From Allium sativum (taxonomy: Eukaryota; Streptophyta; Magnoliopsida; Asparagales; Amaryllidaceae): a stretch of DNA of 64,000 bases. The position numbers were made by a program, and so were the translations under genes. The notes beneath the pieces are model-generated. The model saw only the letters and a program-made list of their open reading frames with translations. It did no database searches and was not told the origin of the DNA. Shown here piece by piece: positions 33,865 through 44,895 of this stretch. Location: the NCBI GenBank assembly GCA_030737875.1, contig CM060919.1:802325160-802389159 (forward strand). The letters run 5' to 3'. Within the stretch, counting starts at the first letter, position 1; the number at the start of each line of letters is the position of its first letter.

Positions 33865-34812
33865 CTAAGCTCCAAGTGTTGTTTTTATGAGAGCTTTATA
33901 TTCAGTGTCCATTGCCTCCTTCCATTTGTTTGATCTTATAGCCTGAGTGAAATTCAATGGTTCGATCTCACTGGCAGAAATATTATATACTTTGGGTTTG
34001 AAGATGCCTCTCTTTGACCTGGTGATCATGTGATGTCCAGCTGATTGTGGTAGTGTTTGCTGCTGTGTATCATTGTTGCTGGTATTGTCAACATGGTTGT
34101 TGTTTTCTGTATCTTCACTATGCTTCAAGTTTTGATGTATGTTTGTATCTTCTGAGTCATTGTGTGTCTCATTGGTTTGCTCGTTTGTTTGATCCATAGT
34201 TTCTTCCTGGGTGTTTAAATTGCTTGTGCGTTGTTGCTCTTCATTTCTATCAATTGAAGGTGGTTCAGTAATGAATGGCTCGAACCGTATGTTATTGTTT
34301 ATGCTTTGTTCCCCATCCTTTTTGCCGATTTGCTTTTCTGCATAAGGAAACTTGTTTTCATCAAATATCACATGCCTAGAAACATATATTTTTCCATTTT
34401 TGTCCATGCACTTATAACCTTTTTGGTTTTGTGCATACCCAATGAATGTGCATGGGCTTGATCTCATACTTAGTTTATGATTGTTATAGTCTCTCAAACA
34501 TGGAAAACATAGACACCCATAGGCTTTCAGAAAACCATATTCTGGTCTAACACTGTATATCATTTCATGTAGGCTTTTATTGTTTAAGACTTTGGTTGGC
34601 AACTTGTTAATGAGGAATACAGATGTGTAGAAAGCTTCATTCCAATATTTCATGGGTAATGAGCTTTGTGATAACAAAGTTAGACCAGTCTCTACTATGT
34701 GTCGATGATTTCTTTCGACTAAACCGTTTTGTTTGGACGTATGCGGGCAAGTTAATCTATGTTTGATCCCTCTTTTGAGAAAGTAATTAGTTAGAGGTTT
34801 AAACTCCCCCAT
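33865..34812 (-). pseudogene. Ale-like copia: integrase C-terminal part and linker
   Basis: Reads the end of the integrase core (RHLTCPHTSKQNG-like, with the catalytic-region string QNGLVERNHRHIVETG) and the GKIYVSRHVIFDENKFPY block (copia GKGK/C-terminal domain). A low-complexity Gln/Asn/Thr-rich linker (HNDSEDTNIHQNLKHSED) leads to the HHMITRSKRG motif that precedes RT in plant copia. It is separated from the upstream integrase by a one-base shift in a G run near 34811 and a stop near 34967. Confidence 0.87.
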
Positions 34813-36652
34813 CTGTCTGAATAACCTTAACAGTACTGTTCATTTGTTTTTCGTCATGTGTTATAAATTGCATAACTGTATTGCAAGCTTCTGATTTAGT
34901 TTTCAACATGTATATCCAAGTATATCTAGAATAAGCATCCACAAAAGAAAGATAATACCTGTGTCCCTAATATAAATTTAGAGGCGCGGGTCCCCACAAG
35001 TCAGCGGCTATAAGTTCCAGTGCCTCATTATAGCTGGTTTCAGAATCACTAAAAGGGAGCTTGTGGCTCTTGCCAAGTTGGCAGTGCGTGCATGTGTTTT
35101 TGATAGGTACATTTTTATAATGAATGTTATTATTACGCAGAACAGTCTTAACAGTTTCTAGGTTAGGATGTCCTAATTTTATATGCCAAGAATTAATCAC
35201 GTTACATTCATTGCTATTATTGTCATAATCAACGTTATTGCAACTATTCCTAATACAGTCATTGTCACTACTAGCATCTACATTATTGTACCAGAATTCT
35301 CCACTTGAGTTTGCAGTCTTGAATTTGTATAAACCATCGTATAGGTTACCTCGAAGTAATATTTCATGATTTAGGGAATCTTTAACTAAACAAAACTTAG
35401 GATGAAATTCAAAGTAAACATTATTGTCGTTGGCAAATTTTGATACACTTAACAAATTTTTATTAATCGTAGGTACCCTAAGAAGATTGTTTAATTTGAA
35501 TTGTCTTTTCCCAAAGATAGTCCCTTTGCCTATGTGTGTGATACTAGCAGTACTACCATTACCCATATGCAAATTTCTCATACCTGAGTAATTTCTGCTC
35601 CCAATGTTTAAATTTTGAAGATTGCTAGTTATGTGGTGAGTCGCTCTTGAGTGAGGGTACCATTCTTCGAAGCCATTGTCTTCATTTTTTACTTCATCAT
35701 CATCTGCAGCATTATGTCTTCGGTTTGCGTTATTATTATTTTGAGTTGAATTCCCTGTTGTTGCCATATTTGCTTGTGCTCTTCTTTGTGAAAAGTAATT
35801 TTGGCTTGCCTGTTGTCTACCTGTGTCTGAATTATACCTGAAGTAACATTTGTTCGCCATGTGACCAAACTTTTGGCATATTTGACATTTCACACGATAG
35901 TTGTTGTTATCTCCTTGTATCTGCTTATTTCTGACTGTGGTATAATTGGCAGAGAACTTATTTTGTGCTGTTTTTCTTTGGTCGATTCTGCCTTCATGAG
36001 CAAGGAGTGCAGATCGAACGAATTGTAAATCAGGTAAAGTTTGTTGTGTGGCTAACACAGTTACTAGAGATTCATATTCTTCATCTAATCCACCAATAAT
36101 AAATAGGATTTGCTCATTGTCGCTGATCTTATGGCCAACAACATTTAGTTTGTCACACAGATTTTTAATTTTTCCTAAGTATTCTTTCATGCTTGCCTCC
36201 TTTTTTCTAGAATTTTGTAATTCCCTTCTATATTGCATGATTCTAGCAGCTGATTGTGAACTGAAAATTTGTTCAACTGTTTTCCATATTTCATAAGACG
36301 TGCTACATCCAACTATTTGTGATAATAAATTCGAACTTACTGACGATAGGAGCCATGAGGAGAGGAGGCTGTCTTGTTTTTGAAACTTTGTGTAGTCTGT
36401 GTTAGGCACAATTTCTCCTTCCGAATTGGTTATCGTCACTGTTGGGATTGTTATTGTCCCATTAATGTACTGCAGTAAATCATACCCTCTTAAAGCGATC
36501 TCTACTTGATATTTCCATAGAATGTAATTGTCTTCGTCTAGAGATGTGGTGATAATTTGGCTTTTTGGTTTAATCAGGCCATGATCGTTAGGTGGAGCAC
36601 TGTACCCCATACTTCCTGAAACAGCGGAGGTTACTTCATTGTTGTTGGCCAT
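34813..36652 (-). pseudogene. Ale-like copia: gag, protease and integrase N-terminus
   Basis: I choose the ATG at 36652 (MANNNEVTSAVSG), because upstream codons run through the LTR and primer site. Domains in order: UBN2-type gag (about residues 30-230; TTSLDEDNYILWKYQVEIAL), a CCHC knuckle CQICQKFGHMANKC (about residue 255), protease, and the integrase HHCC zinc domain (HIKLGHPNLE, CTHCQLGK). The core begins with DLWGPAP and stops near 34967. The expected protease DSGA reads HSRA (WYPHSRATHH), so the catalytic aspartate is lost. 34813-34966 continues integrase (FVDAYSRYTWIYML, QTDGG) after the stop. Confidence 0.88.
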
Positions 36653-36700
36653 AAAACAAAAACAACTTTCTGCTTGATGATCAAGCCTTTTGGCAATTTG

Positions 36701-36712
36701 GCTCTGATACCA
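36701..36712 (-). promoter_or_regulatory. Ale-like copia: primer binding site
   Basis: On the minus strand TGGTATCAGAGC directly touches the end of the 5' LTR (no spacer), complementary to the 3' end of initiator-Met tRNA. Its position fixes the LTR end as CTTAATA. Confidence 0.9.
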
Positions 36713-36983
36713 TATTAAGGGATGAGGAGGAGAGTTATTAGAGAGGAACAATTGCAATTTTTATTGATGTAAAACATGATACAAAGAGCACATATATATA
36801 GTGCTATGACCCCAACGGCTAGTTCAAAATATACCAAATATGTATGAGCCTAACGGCTAGTATTAAATATACCAAGTATGCATGAGCCTAACGGCTAGCA
36901 GATAATGACAAAGCATGCTAAATATGATAAAAACGTGTTCACACTCTAACGGCTCTATTGTAACAGCTCTATTGTCTTCGTTA
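36713..36983 (-). mobile_element. Ale-like copia: 5' LTR
   Basis: 271 bp. On the plus strand it shows CCCAACGGCTA and two CCTAACGGCTA strings, then TCTAACGGCTC and GTAACAGCTC. All lie upstream (in coding orientation) of a TATATATA box near 36790-36800 and an AATAAA signal near 36761-36768. AACGG-core strings match the plant M-phase activator consensus YCYAACGGYYA. Regulation by MYB3R proteins is inference. Confidence 0.9.
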
Positions 36984-36988
36984 CTTTA

Positions 36989-37607
36989 TAGGATGTCCCA
37001 ATAGTGATGCAATTCTACTTAATGCCTCTACTATCCAAAAGTCTAAATCTTGATTTAGTAATTAAATCCATATGGGAATAGAGTGGAGAAATTCGTGTGT
37101 TAAATTCATCCTTGGTTCCCACTTTTTCATAAAAATTAACCTTTTATTATAAAAGTAGGGACCCAAGGCTAGAATCTTCTCATAATCGTCCATATTGTCA
37201 CACTTGATTATATAAAACCCATTTTCCCTAGTGTATAACTAATAATTTCCTTTTATATTTCAATTCCTACCAATATACTCCTTTAGAAACCTGTAATATG
37301 GTTTATTACCAAATACGTAGAAAACTATGGAATTAGTCCATCTTTCTCTCCCTAAATTGGTCAGATTTTCATCTATAACAGCATACTTGATTTTTTTGTT
37401 CACGGGTTCTATATATTTCAGTTGAATCGAGTTAACATGAGATCTATTTTCAATCACAACATTAATCCTGGATATAGAATGAACAAAATTAATCCTATTT
37501 GTACTCTCATGAGAATTAGAGACTAAATCTGGAAACTGTGACTTCAAATTAATATCTGGAAAACGAGATTTACCTTGGCTTGGAGCGGTCTTTTCCTTTG
37601 TAGACAT
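36989..37607 (-). pseudogene. LINE ORF1, N-terminal part with DUF4283 domain
   Basis: Begins MSTKEKTAPSQGKSRFPD at 37607. The DUF4283 core follows: RERWTNSIVFYVFGNKPYYR, a stop after YIGRN (37260), then in frame NGFYIIKCDNMDDYEKILAL, GPYFYNKRLIFMKKWEP and VEALSRIASLLGHPIKLD into the copia insertion site. DUF4283 occurs in ORF1 of plant L1-type LINEs and binds nucleic acid. At least two nonsense changes are seen. Confidence 0.8.
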
Positions 37608-38118
37608 CGGAGAAGAGCTCAGATCTTGGGGAGTTGCGAATCGAGAATCAGCATCTAGGTCAGAGGCATAGAACCCATTTTCCCTAGTGTATAACTGATA
37701 ATTTCCTTTTATATTTCAATTCCTATCAATGTATTCCTTCAAAAACCTGTAATTTGGTTTATTACCAAATACAACTATGGAATTAGTCCATCTTTCTCTT
37801 CCTAAATTGGTCAGATTCTCATCTATAATAGCATACTTGATACTATTTTTGGTCACGGGTTCTATATATTTCAGTTGGATCGAGTTAACGTGAGATCTAT
37901 TTTCAGTCACAACATCAATCCAGGCTTTAGACTGAACAAAATTAATCTATTTGTACTCGCCTGAGAATCAGAGACTAAATCTGAAAACTGTTAGTTCAAG
38001 TTAATATCTAGAAAATGAGATTTACCTTGGCTTGGAGCGGTCGTTTCCTTTGCATGCATCGGAGAAGAGATGAGATATGGGGGAATTGCAAATTACGAAT
38101 CAGAATCTAGGTTAGAAG
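37218..38118 (-). repeat. Tandem duplication of the LINE 5' region, 456-bp period
   Basis: 37218-37673 and 37674 to about 38118 are direct copies with roughly 85-90% identity by eye. Each contains the DUF4283 start (NLGRERWTNSIV) and the presumed 5' leader. The second copy's frame is 37910-37716 (MTENRSHVNSIQLKYIEP on to FLKEYIDRN), with a two-codon deletion near VV(YV)FG. It places an extra ORF1 head upstream of the first. Confidence 0.85.
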
Positions 38119-39440
38119 CGAATTTCAATTAAGAATCGTGATTTGGGAAAACTGAGGTTGCTACGAACAAAATGTTTACAAACATCATTGTGTTTAATTG
38201 ATAAAAGTTGTAGTTGTTTTACTAACAAAAGTGCAAATTGAATTATAACATATGAAAGTGTAGCAAGTTGAAACACTTTGTAATGTGACAAATAAGTGTT
38301 GCAAATCCTTAGGAATGTGACACATTCCCAAGCACATGGGTTTAAAGAATAAGACAAAACCATAGGAATATCATAAAATTATTATTTTGAAAATTATTAT
38401 TTTCAAACCATAATATATATTTCGGATTTTAAAAGTTATTATTAAAAATAATCTAATCCTTAAAAAACTTACGAAGTATTCACCCGCACTTCCTGCATAC
38501 GGCTTGATCTGAACAACTACAAACGTCACTCCAGGCCTTTCATATCGATTAGAAGAAAACAAAGCCAAATGGCTACCCAACTCAGGGGTATAAAATCAAT
38601 CAACCAGCCAATAGTATTAAGGTTTACCTATTTGTTGGGCAATCAAACTCTAATCACCAAGCAAAGCACTAACTGTTCTTTCTTCTTCCAACCTGCACTT
38701 AGTTCAGTGTAATGCAATAACAAATACAAGGTCAAATCATTTAGTTTTACTTCATAATTGATTTTATTCAGATTTATTATATTGGAATTTATCCCTTTAG
38801 TTTTCAATTTATTTAACTATTAATAAATTTTATTATCCAATCAATCCATCATACAATAAACAAACATTAACAGTCAACATAACTAAATTATTCCATTTTC
38901 CTTTCAAATTATTTTAGTTAAATTAAAGTTAAATTCTGATTTATTTAATCATATATAAATATTCTTATTCACAAATTCCTATTTAAAAATTTTCTTTTGG
39001 TTTTATTAAACCCATCAGATTTACAATCTCATTTGAATTTCGATTCAAATCAATCAACAAGCCAGTATCATTTTGAGAAAAATATTTTCCTTTTCTATAT
39101 AAAAATTGGTCAGTTTTACTGCACTTATCCTTGCTAACGTACCGTTCAACTGTACATCAAGTATTAACACTTTACTGAATTTCTTTAACGAAATCATCCA
39201 TACACTATTTTTGTTTGCTTGCAAAGCATACGCTACTAAATCACATACTTTCTATTTATTATCCACCAGAGGCACAAAAGGCCTCATACTAAATCACATA
39301 TTCTATTTATTAAACCCTTCAATAAACCTTGTTACCAAAAGACTATACCGTCTTACCAAGCAAAACCGAGTATGGATTATGCTCGTCCTCCGGATATGGT
39401 TTATATCTCACTTTATAAACCAAGCATGGTTTATGCTCAC
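38119..39440. other. AT-rich DNA, nothing recognised
   Basis: I see no conserved coding frame, terminal repeat or tRNA. Local duplications of CTAAATCACATA...TTCTATTTATTA (39236-39312) are the only structure noticed. Confidence 0.5.
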
Positions 39441-40555
39441 ATGTATCATTTAAATAGACGGGATCCCGATTCTTCTACCTCTACTGAACATTGACTTAAA
39501 AGGGTTAACTCGTCCTCATTCACAAGCCTGTGGCCTTAATATGATCATTCAGTAAATTGTCGATATTCTGGCCTTAATACGTTCCTTAGTGGTCGTTGGT
39601 TTTTTGGCCTTAATACAATCATCGATCGTCGGTTTTCCGGCCTCAATATGGTTTGGCGCAACCATGGTTTCTTGGATTCTTGTTCGACGTTCTCCGAAAG
39701 ATCCAAAACAAATCCTCCTTCTCCAGAAAAGATGTGTTTTGGAGGGCAAAGTGTTGGCCAACTTTTTGGAAAAAAGTCGTTCCAATCTGAAGTCGAAGAA
39801 TACTACAAGATATCGACCCGTTTCAGGCCTCAAGGGAGAATTGTCATCTTAGTTCGACCGACCTCAGATCACCCCGAGACGATGTAGTAAGGTAGCACCC
39901 TCCTAAAAGATAAAACCAGTCGGTTAATCGTCCGTATATTGATCGACAAATTCCCTGAAAGATCGGATCGAGCTGGAATCTCAGAGCAGAAGTATCAGTA
40001 CAATTATCTCCTATCGGATTAAAGCAAGTTACGTACTACCAAACAAAGCCCTATTCCCAAGGCTGGGCAACGGATAAATTTGACCAACTCTCCTTTTTAT
40101 ATGTCGGATATAAGTCCCCACGTCGACAGCGATTTCCGAGAACTATTCATCAGTAATAGACTGGGCTCCCCACCGTAACTACTCTACCGGATCGAGCTCC
40201 ACATGTCTAAACTCAGAAAAAGAGGCAAGCCACGTGGCATACGGCTCATTACACTATCTTCACCTATAAATACACAATTGATGAAAATGGAAAGGCATAT
40301 TGAATTCTCCACTGACAACTCATGCTCGGTATATTGGAAACATCCAACCGTTCCCTTCCAACAACACAAGGATATTGTAATCTCTAGTTTCTTCCGCTGA
40401 AAAACTACTGTAACCTGTAACTGGCAGTATAAACAAAGAATATAAGTTGAGGTAGGCACCGATAAAAGACAAGCCACTATAAAATATCGTGTCTCCGTTG
40501 TTCATTTACTTTTTTCTTGCATCTCTGTGATCATTTTTGTGTGTACTTGTCACAT
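39441..40555 (+). mobile_element. Probable solo LTR, family uncertain
   Basis: Composition changes sharply to GC-richer, LTR-like sequence. There are four loose repeats around GGCCTTAATA (39531, 39571, 39607, 39640), a promoter-like region with CCACGTGGCAT (40230-40240), TATA box CCTATAAATACAC (40263-40275), about 280 nt of leader, and a possible end at TTGTCACA (40555). This order (U3 repeats, G-box, TATA, short R/U5) is that of plant gypsy LTRs. Its left end and target duplication were not found and no ORF is credible. Confidence 0.45.
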
Positions 40556-40998
40556 GGTGGGGGTTGATCATTAGACCAACTTTTAACGTCAACAATTATG
40601 TTTATTCCATTTATTCTCAAATCGACCAACAACAATCAACCTACAACACAATCATCGTAAGCCCAATTACATATGCGATAATCATCGTTTTCAACCTCCT
40701 TAATCAATTACATATGTGATAATCAACCTTCTAATCGGTTACATTTATTCCTAAATCAATCTACAACACAATTATCATCATACGCATCCCACATGACAAC
40801 CAATTTCATATATATAAACAATCAATTTACAAACCCATATAGACATGAAAATTAACCATAATTAAACATAAAATAGGCATTTTACTTGGACATTTTTCAT
40901 GTTTTTGTGGAGCTCGATCTACAACACAATTATCATCATAAAATTAACCATAACATATTTCTGTGCTTATGTTATTTTGAGAATTTTTACTTGGACAT
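40556..40998. repeat. Short tandem duplication in AT-rich DNA
   Basis: The string TTTACTTGGACATTTTTCAT recurs at about 40880 and 40985, and CTACAACACAATTATCATCA at about 40770 and 40918, giving an imperfect unit of roughly 105 bp. No gene is visible. Confidence 0.5.
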
Positions 40999-40999
40999 T

Positions 41000-42279
41000 T
41001 TTCATGTTTTTGTAGAAATTTGGTGCATATGGAAGAAGACTTCATAGAGATATATATGCATACAAAGGAATGAAGAAGAAATAATTCTCATACATGATCA
41101 TGGAGGACCCCACCTACCTTCCCACTTACCTAATTCTACACTTAGACGCTAATGGACAAATAAGTGGATGTTAAAACTTCATGCAAATTTGATGATGGAT
41201 TAATTAAAGCTTAATGATTACTTGGTGACCACACTTCCTAAAGGGCTTTTTTGGTAGCACGCTAAAAGTTGAATTAGGATTTTACGCATGTATAAATAAC
41301 CCACTTGTGTACATATTAAAGATGCTCTTTTTAGTTAGTTTAGTTGAGAGTGGAGGCTCAAATCCAAACCTCTCTTTTATGTGCATGGCTACTTAGCCAT
41401 TTTCTCTTATGTAATTTTCATTTTAATGCAATTTAATTTCTTGTTATTTACTTTAAGCATTATGTAGTTTAAATTCATGCAAGTAGTTTAGTTTTATTTT
41501 GTTTTTATTTGTTAGTTCTCTCTCTTGTTTTGTTTATGTTTTTAGAGGCTAATCCTTTTCAACTTAGGGGCAATGACTCTCCCTTGATTGTGTAGATGCA
41601 ACACAATTTGTTTATTCATGCCCTCTTTTTGTGCTTCATGGCATGTTGATGTTATTGGTTTTATGCGTTCGTTATTGAGTTTGATAACCCATTTTCTTTA
41701 CATAAATAGGCTATTTTTAGTCATATGTTCACTAATTACCTCTTCATCTATATATGATGATGGTGATTAAGTAGAGGTTGAAATAAAAATTTGATGGTCT
41801 ATAGTTCTAATTAATAGTTCATAGGCCACGCTTAAAGTATATTTCACTTTCAACTTGTTCATTTTTCATGAGAATTAGTAAGGTAATTTAGTGTGGATGT
41901 TATAGTTTGATAGTTTACTTTGTGCTAGTTAATAGCATGCATAAGTTATACTTATAATAATCATATCAACTAAATTCACAAATAACCAAAAAAAGATATC
42001 ATAATTTCATAACTTGTTGAACTACATGATCTAAAAAGTGAATTTGTTCCTAAGTTGCCATTAACTCATAGTTTTTATCAATTTTAGTTTGCTTGTTTAG
42101 TTGTAGTTAGTCAACATTTCTCTTAACGTAGGTTTAATTTGATTTAGTAGAATCTAAAATTACTTCTTTCCGGTGAATCGACTCGTATTCGCTAACATAC
42201 TACAAAGGTACGCCGTGCGCTTGTGGTCTATTACACTTCATGACGGATTTCTAATCAATAGAATAGTCATCGTCGAACA
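41000..42279 (+). mobile_element. Athila/Tat-type LTR (left end uncertain)
   Basis: Assigned from the tRNA-Asp primer site that follows it. TATA box TATAAATAA at 41291, then about 950 nt of transcribed-leader-like sequence ending CGTCGAACA near 42279. The left border is set only approximately. No second LTR copy or coding region was found downstream, so the element is truncated or a non-coding derivative. Confidence 0.5.
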
Positions 42280-42285
42280 AGTTTT

Positions 42286-42303
42286 TGGCGCCGTTGCTGG
42301 GGA
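42286..42303 (+). promoter_or_regulatory. Primer binding site, tRNA-Asp type
   Basis: TGGCGCCGTTGCTGGGGA matches the complement of the 3' end of plant tRNA-Asp with one change from the usual TTGCCGGGGA. This is the standard primer site of Athila/Tat/Ogre gypsy elements and differs from the Met-tRNA site used by elements B and E. Confidence 0.85.
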
Positions 42304-43580
42304 AAGAATTTAATTTTAATTTTATTCTTCGGATTAATTTTCTTGTTTGCTGTTATTCTCTAAAAAAAACTTGTGTGTTTGTTGTTTGTTTTTGTGTATG
42401 TGTTATTCATCTTCATTTTGTGCATCTTCTTATTTTCTTGTGTGCTTGTTTCTTTATGTTTTTTTTGTGTAAATCTTTTATTTAAAAAAAAAAGAGTTTG
42501 ATTGTTGCATTTGTTTGATCATATTTTTTTATTTGGTCTTTTGTTTTGACTTTGTGTGTTTGTTTCTTTGCTACATTGTGTTAGTATTTAAAAAAAAAAT
42601 GCGTGTTTGTGTTTCATTCACTTGTTTTGTTAAAGTGCTGCTTTTGTTTGTGTGTTCGTCTTAATTTTGTGTTTTGTTTCTTGTTCTTAAAAAAAGTTGC
42701 TTGTTTGTTTGTTTGATCTTGTTTCAATGGCATTTGTGTGTGTTTGAATGTTGTTTGTTGTGTTAGTTTGTGTGTAGTTTGTTCTCTTTATTATTTCATT
42801 GTGTAGCCTATTAACCACTTTCTGCTTTGATTAAGGTATTTAAAAAAAAAAACAGCCACAACTTCTGTTTTCAGGTTCTAAATATACAAACTGTCTTTCT
42901 TACAATTGCATTCAACACTTTTACATCTAGTAGCCATTTGCATTTGTTTTGCTCCTGATTCACTGTCTTGTGCATTACATACAATTGCATTCAACTCTTC
43001 TGTCATCCTCTAAGTTCAACCAAATATTTCAATACCATCCTTGCAAGTTTACCACTATAGAAGACATTTCCCACTACAACCAACTACACCATAATTAGCC
43101 TCATCATCATTCACAAACTTCTGTCGCAAACCACTACAACCAGTGCCCAACCTCTCAAACAACATCTGGTACACAAACATACACAACTTCAATCACCACC
43201 AGCAACTCACATACACTTGATACCTGAACTGCTCACTATCCCCCTACCAAACAAACTCAAGTGACCTCCTGCTTGAATACCATAATCACCACCTCCAGTA
43301 AAAAAAAACAGTTTCCTCTTCCCCCATTCATCTCAGCCTTAACCTAACATACAAGCACACATCCTCACCAACTCCATCTACTCCACACTTCAAATATCAC
43401 CAGATCAACAAATATACACATACCCAACCTCGTTCTTTCTACCAACACAACTCAATCACAAGCCTTCCACCTCTCTCCATCAAAACCGCAAACCGCAAAC
43501 TCCTTTCTCCTCTCTCCACTTACTTTTTTCATTCTCTAATCCATTCCTCTGCCTTGTGAATATTAAACCACCGTACTTTT
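42304..43580 (+). other. Low-complexity internal leader, no gag
   Basis: After the primer site come 550 nt of T/G-rich simple sequence (TTGTGTGTTTGTT-like, with A runs at 42485, 42590 and 42850). Then 650 nt of C/A-rich sequence (CACTACAACCA, CACCACC) follows with no open frame. Such strand-asymmetric leaders occur in Athila/Tat elements. No gag or pol motif follows. Confidence 0.5.
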
Positions 43581-43589
43581 CTTTGCAGT

Positions 43590-43920
43590 GTTTACCCTGG
43601 TATGGTAGTCTGGATTGGTGATTGATGCTGATTGGAGTTCTTTGTTTTAGGCTACTGCAATTCTGCCCTAATGAAAGGGACTCCAGTTAAGGTAAATGTC
43701 ATCTTCAAGTCTACTTATACTTAATGTCAGTTCGCAACGTTTACTCGGTTATGGCAGTCCCGTTTGGTAATTGATGCTGATTGAAGCACTTTGTTTATGT
43801 TATTGCTATTCCACCCTAACGAAAGGCAGTTCAGAAAAGGTAACTGCTATCTTCCAGCATCCTATACTTGCTCTGTTCTCATATTTAATTTCAATATTCT
43901 TTTGGATACGAGTGTATAAT
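43590..43920. repeat. Diverged direct duplication, about 150-bp period
   Basis: GTTTACCCTGGTATGGTAGT...GAAAGGGACTCCAGTTAAGG and GTTTACTCGGTTATGGCAGT...GAAAGGCAGTTCAGAAAAGG are copies at about 80%. CTGCTATCTTCCAGCATCCT also recurs at 43845 and 43924. No gene is recognised. Confidence 0.65.
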
Positions 43921-44299
43921 TAACTGCTATCTTCCAGCATCCTATACTTAACTCCTACCCATGGGATCTGAGAATCCACTGATTCATGTGCCTTCATGCT
44001 TTCCATTTCTTACGACACCGTCGTCAACTTATTTTTTGTTACCGTGTTTGTCCGGTACTAACATATGTTAGGCTATATACTACAACCTATTTTGACATAG
44101 TGAGAACTTGCTTTTGACTTTTAGTTTTTTAAACTAACCATGTTATATTGGTTTTACTCCAAACTTGCAGAGTTAAGACGAATTCTTTGGTGAAAATGTT
44201 TTTCGGCAAAAGCTTGGTTTCTAGAAATATTTAATGGGAAACAATGGAAGTTCATGTTTAACAGTGTAGTTTTATATGATTTTTGATATTAGATGATTA
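43921..44299. other. AT-rich DNA, nothing recognised
   Basis: No open frame or repeat end seen up to the Mutator-type MITE. Confidence 0.4.
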
Positions 44300-44311
44300 C
44301 CATATGAAAAG

Positions 44312-44883
44312 AGAATTGTTAAAGGGACTCCACATTTGGTTAACGGAAGGTCCAATTTTTATTTATTGTATAATTGTTATGGGGAGGACAAAATAAATTA
44401 GCCTCCCCTTAAAAATATAAATTATAATTCCTCTATTAACTCTATAATCCTCATTAATATAAATCATAAATATTAATTAATGCTTACAGTTTAATGTGGC
44501 ACATAAAATAAAAACGGATATGGTTAATGTAATGGAGACACAAGAACGTTTCGAGTGTGATCAAAAGACAACAGATCAGGTAATAATTAATTGTAATTTC
44601 ATATTGAAATTAGTATGATTAATTTAAAATAAATGTAGAAACAAAATTTTTGGTTTAATATGTTGTATCGAATTTGCGTAATTGAGATGTTTAATTCGCA
44701 CATTTGTTACTTGCGCTGAATCTAATAAATTATGGTCTAAAATAAGTAAGAAGCCATGGGTAGTCAGGTCTCATTTTCTTTTCTATAAAGTAAACCAGAC
44801 CTACCCTTAACAAAAAAATATTAAGCAGGAGTTCCCTTAAAATTATCCTCCCCTTAACCAAATGTGAAGTCCCTTTAACAATC
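44312..44883. mobile_element. Mutator-type MITE with long target duplication
   Basis: A 572-bp element whose ends TTGTTAAAGGGACTCCACAT and the inverse of CTTCACATTTGGTTAA pair over about 29 bp with one mismatch. Flanks are identical CCATATGAAAAG at 44300-44311 and 44884-44895. A 9-12-bp duplication points to a Mutator-like element. No coding capacity. Confidence 0.8.
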
Positions 44884-44895
44884 CCATATGAAAAG

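Larger units (their letters stand above)
32127..36983 (-). mobile_element. Ty1/copia retrotransposon, Ale-like, with TA...TA LTR ends
   Basis: A 4857-bp element on the minus strand with two 271-bp LTRs (32127-32397, 36713-36983) that differ at about six positions (about 98%). It has a perfect 5-bp duplication CTTTA (32122-32126, 36984-36988), an initiator-Met primer site touching the 5' LTR, and a purine tract at the 3' LTR. It encodes the order gag-protease-integrase-RT-RNase H, typical of copia. LTRs begin TAACGAAG and end CTTAATA on the coding strand instead of TG...CA. Several stops and frameshifts make it non-autonomous. Inserted in LINE ORF1. Confidence 0.93.
19205..38118 (-). mobile_element. 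LINE (L1-type) derivative with ORF1 only, split by four insertions
   Basis: A minus-strand retroposon of about 2.6 kb once later insertions are removed. Its 3' end is an A-tail (T run 19205-19212 on the plus strand) preceded by TTGTAATATAAGTACCC. Pieces: 19213-19331, 19943-20121, 23658-24228, 31479-32126 and 36989 to about 38118. They are separated by a hAT MITE, a CACTA, solo LTR C and a copia element. The last three pieces encode a DUF4283 plus CCHC-type ORF1. Between the ORF1 stop (about 23978) and the tail only about 600 nt remain, so there is no room for endonuclease and reverse transcriptase. No flanking target duplication was found. Confidence 0.7.
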
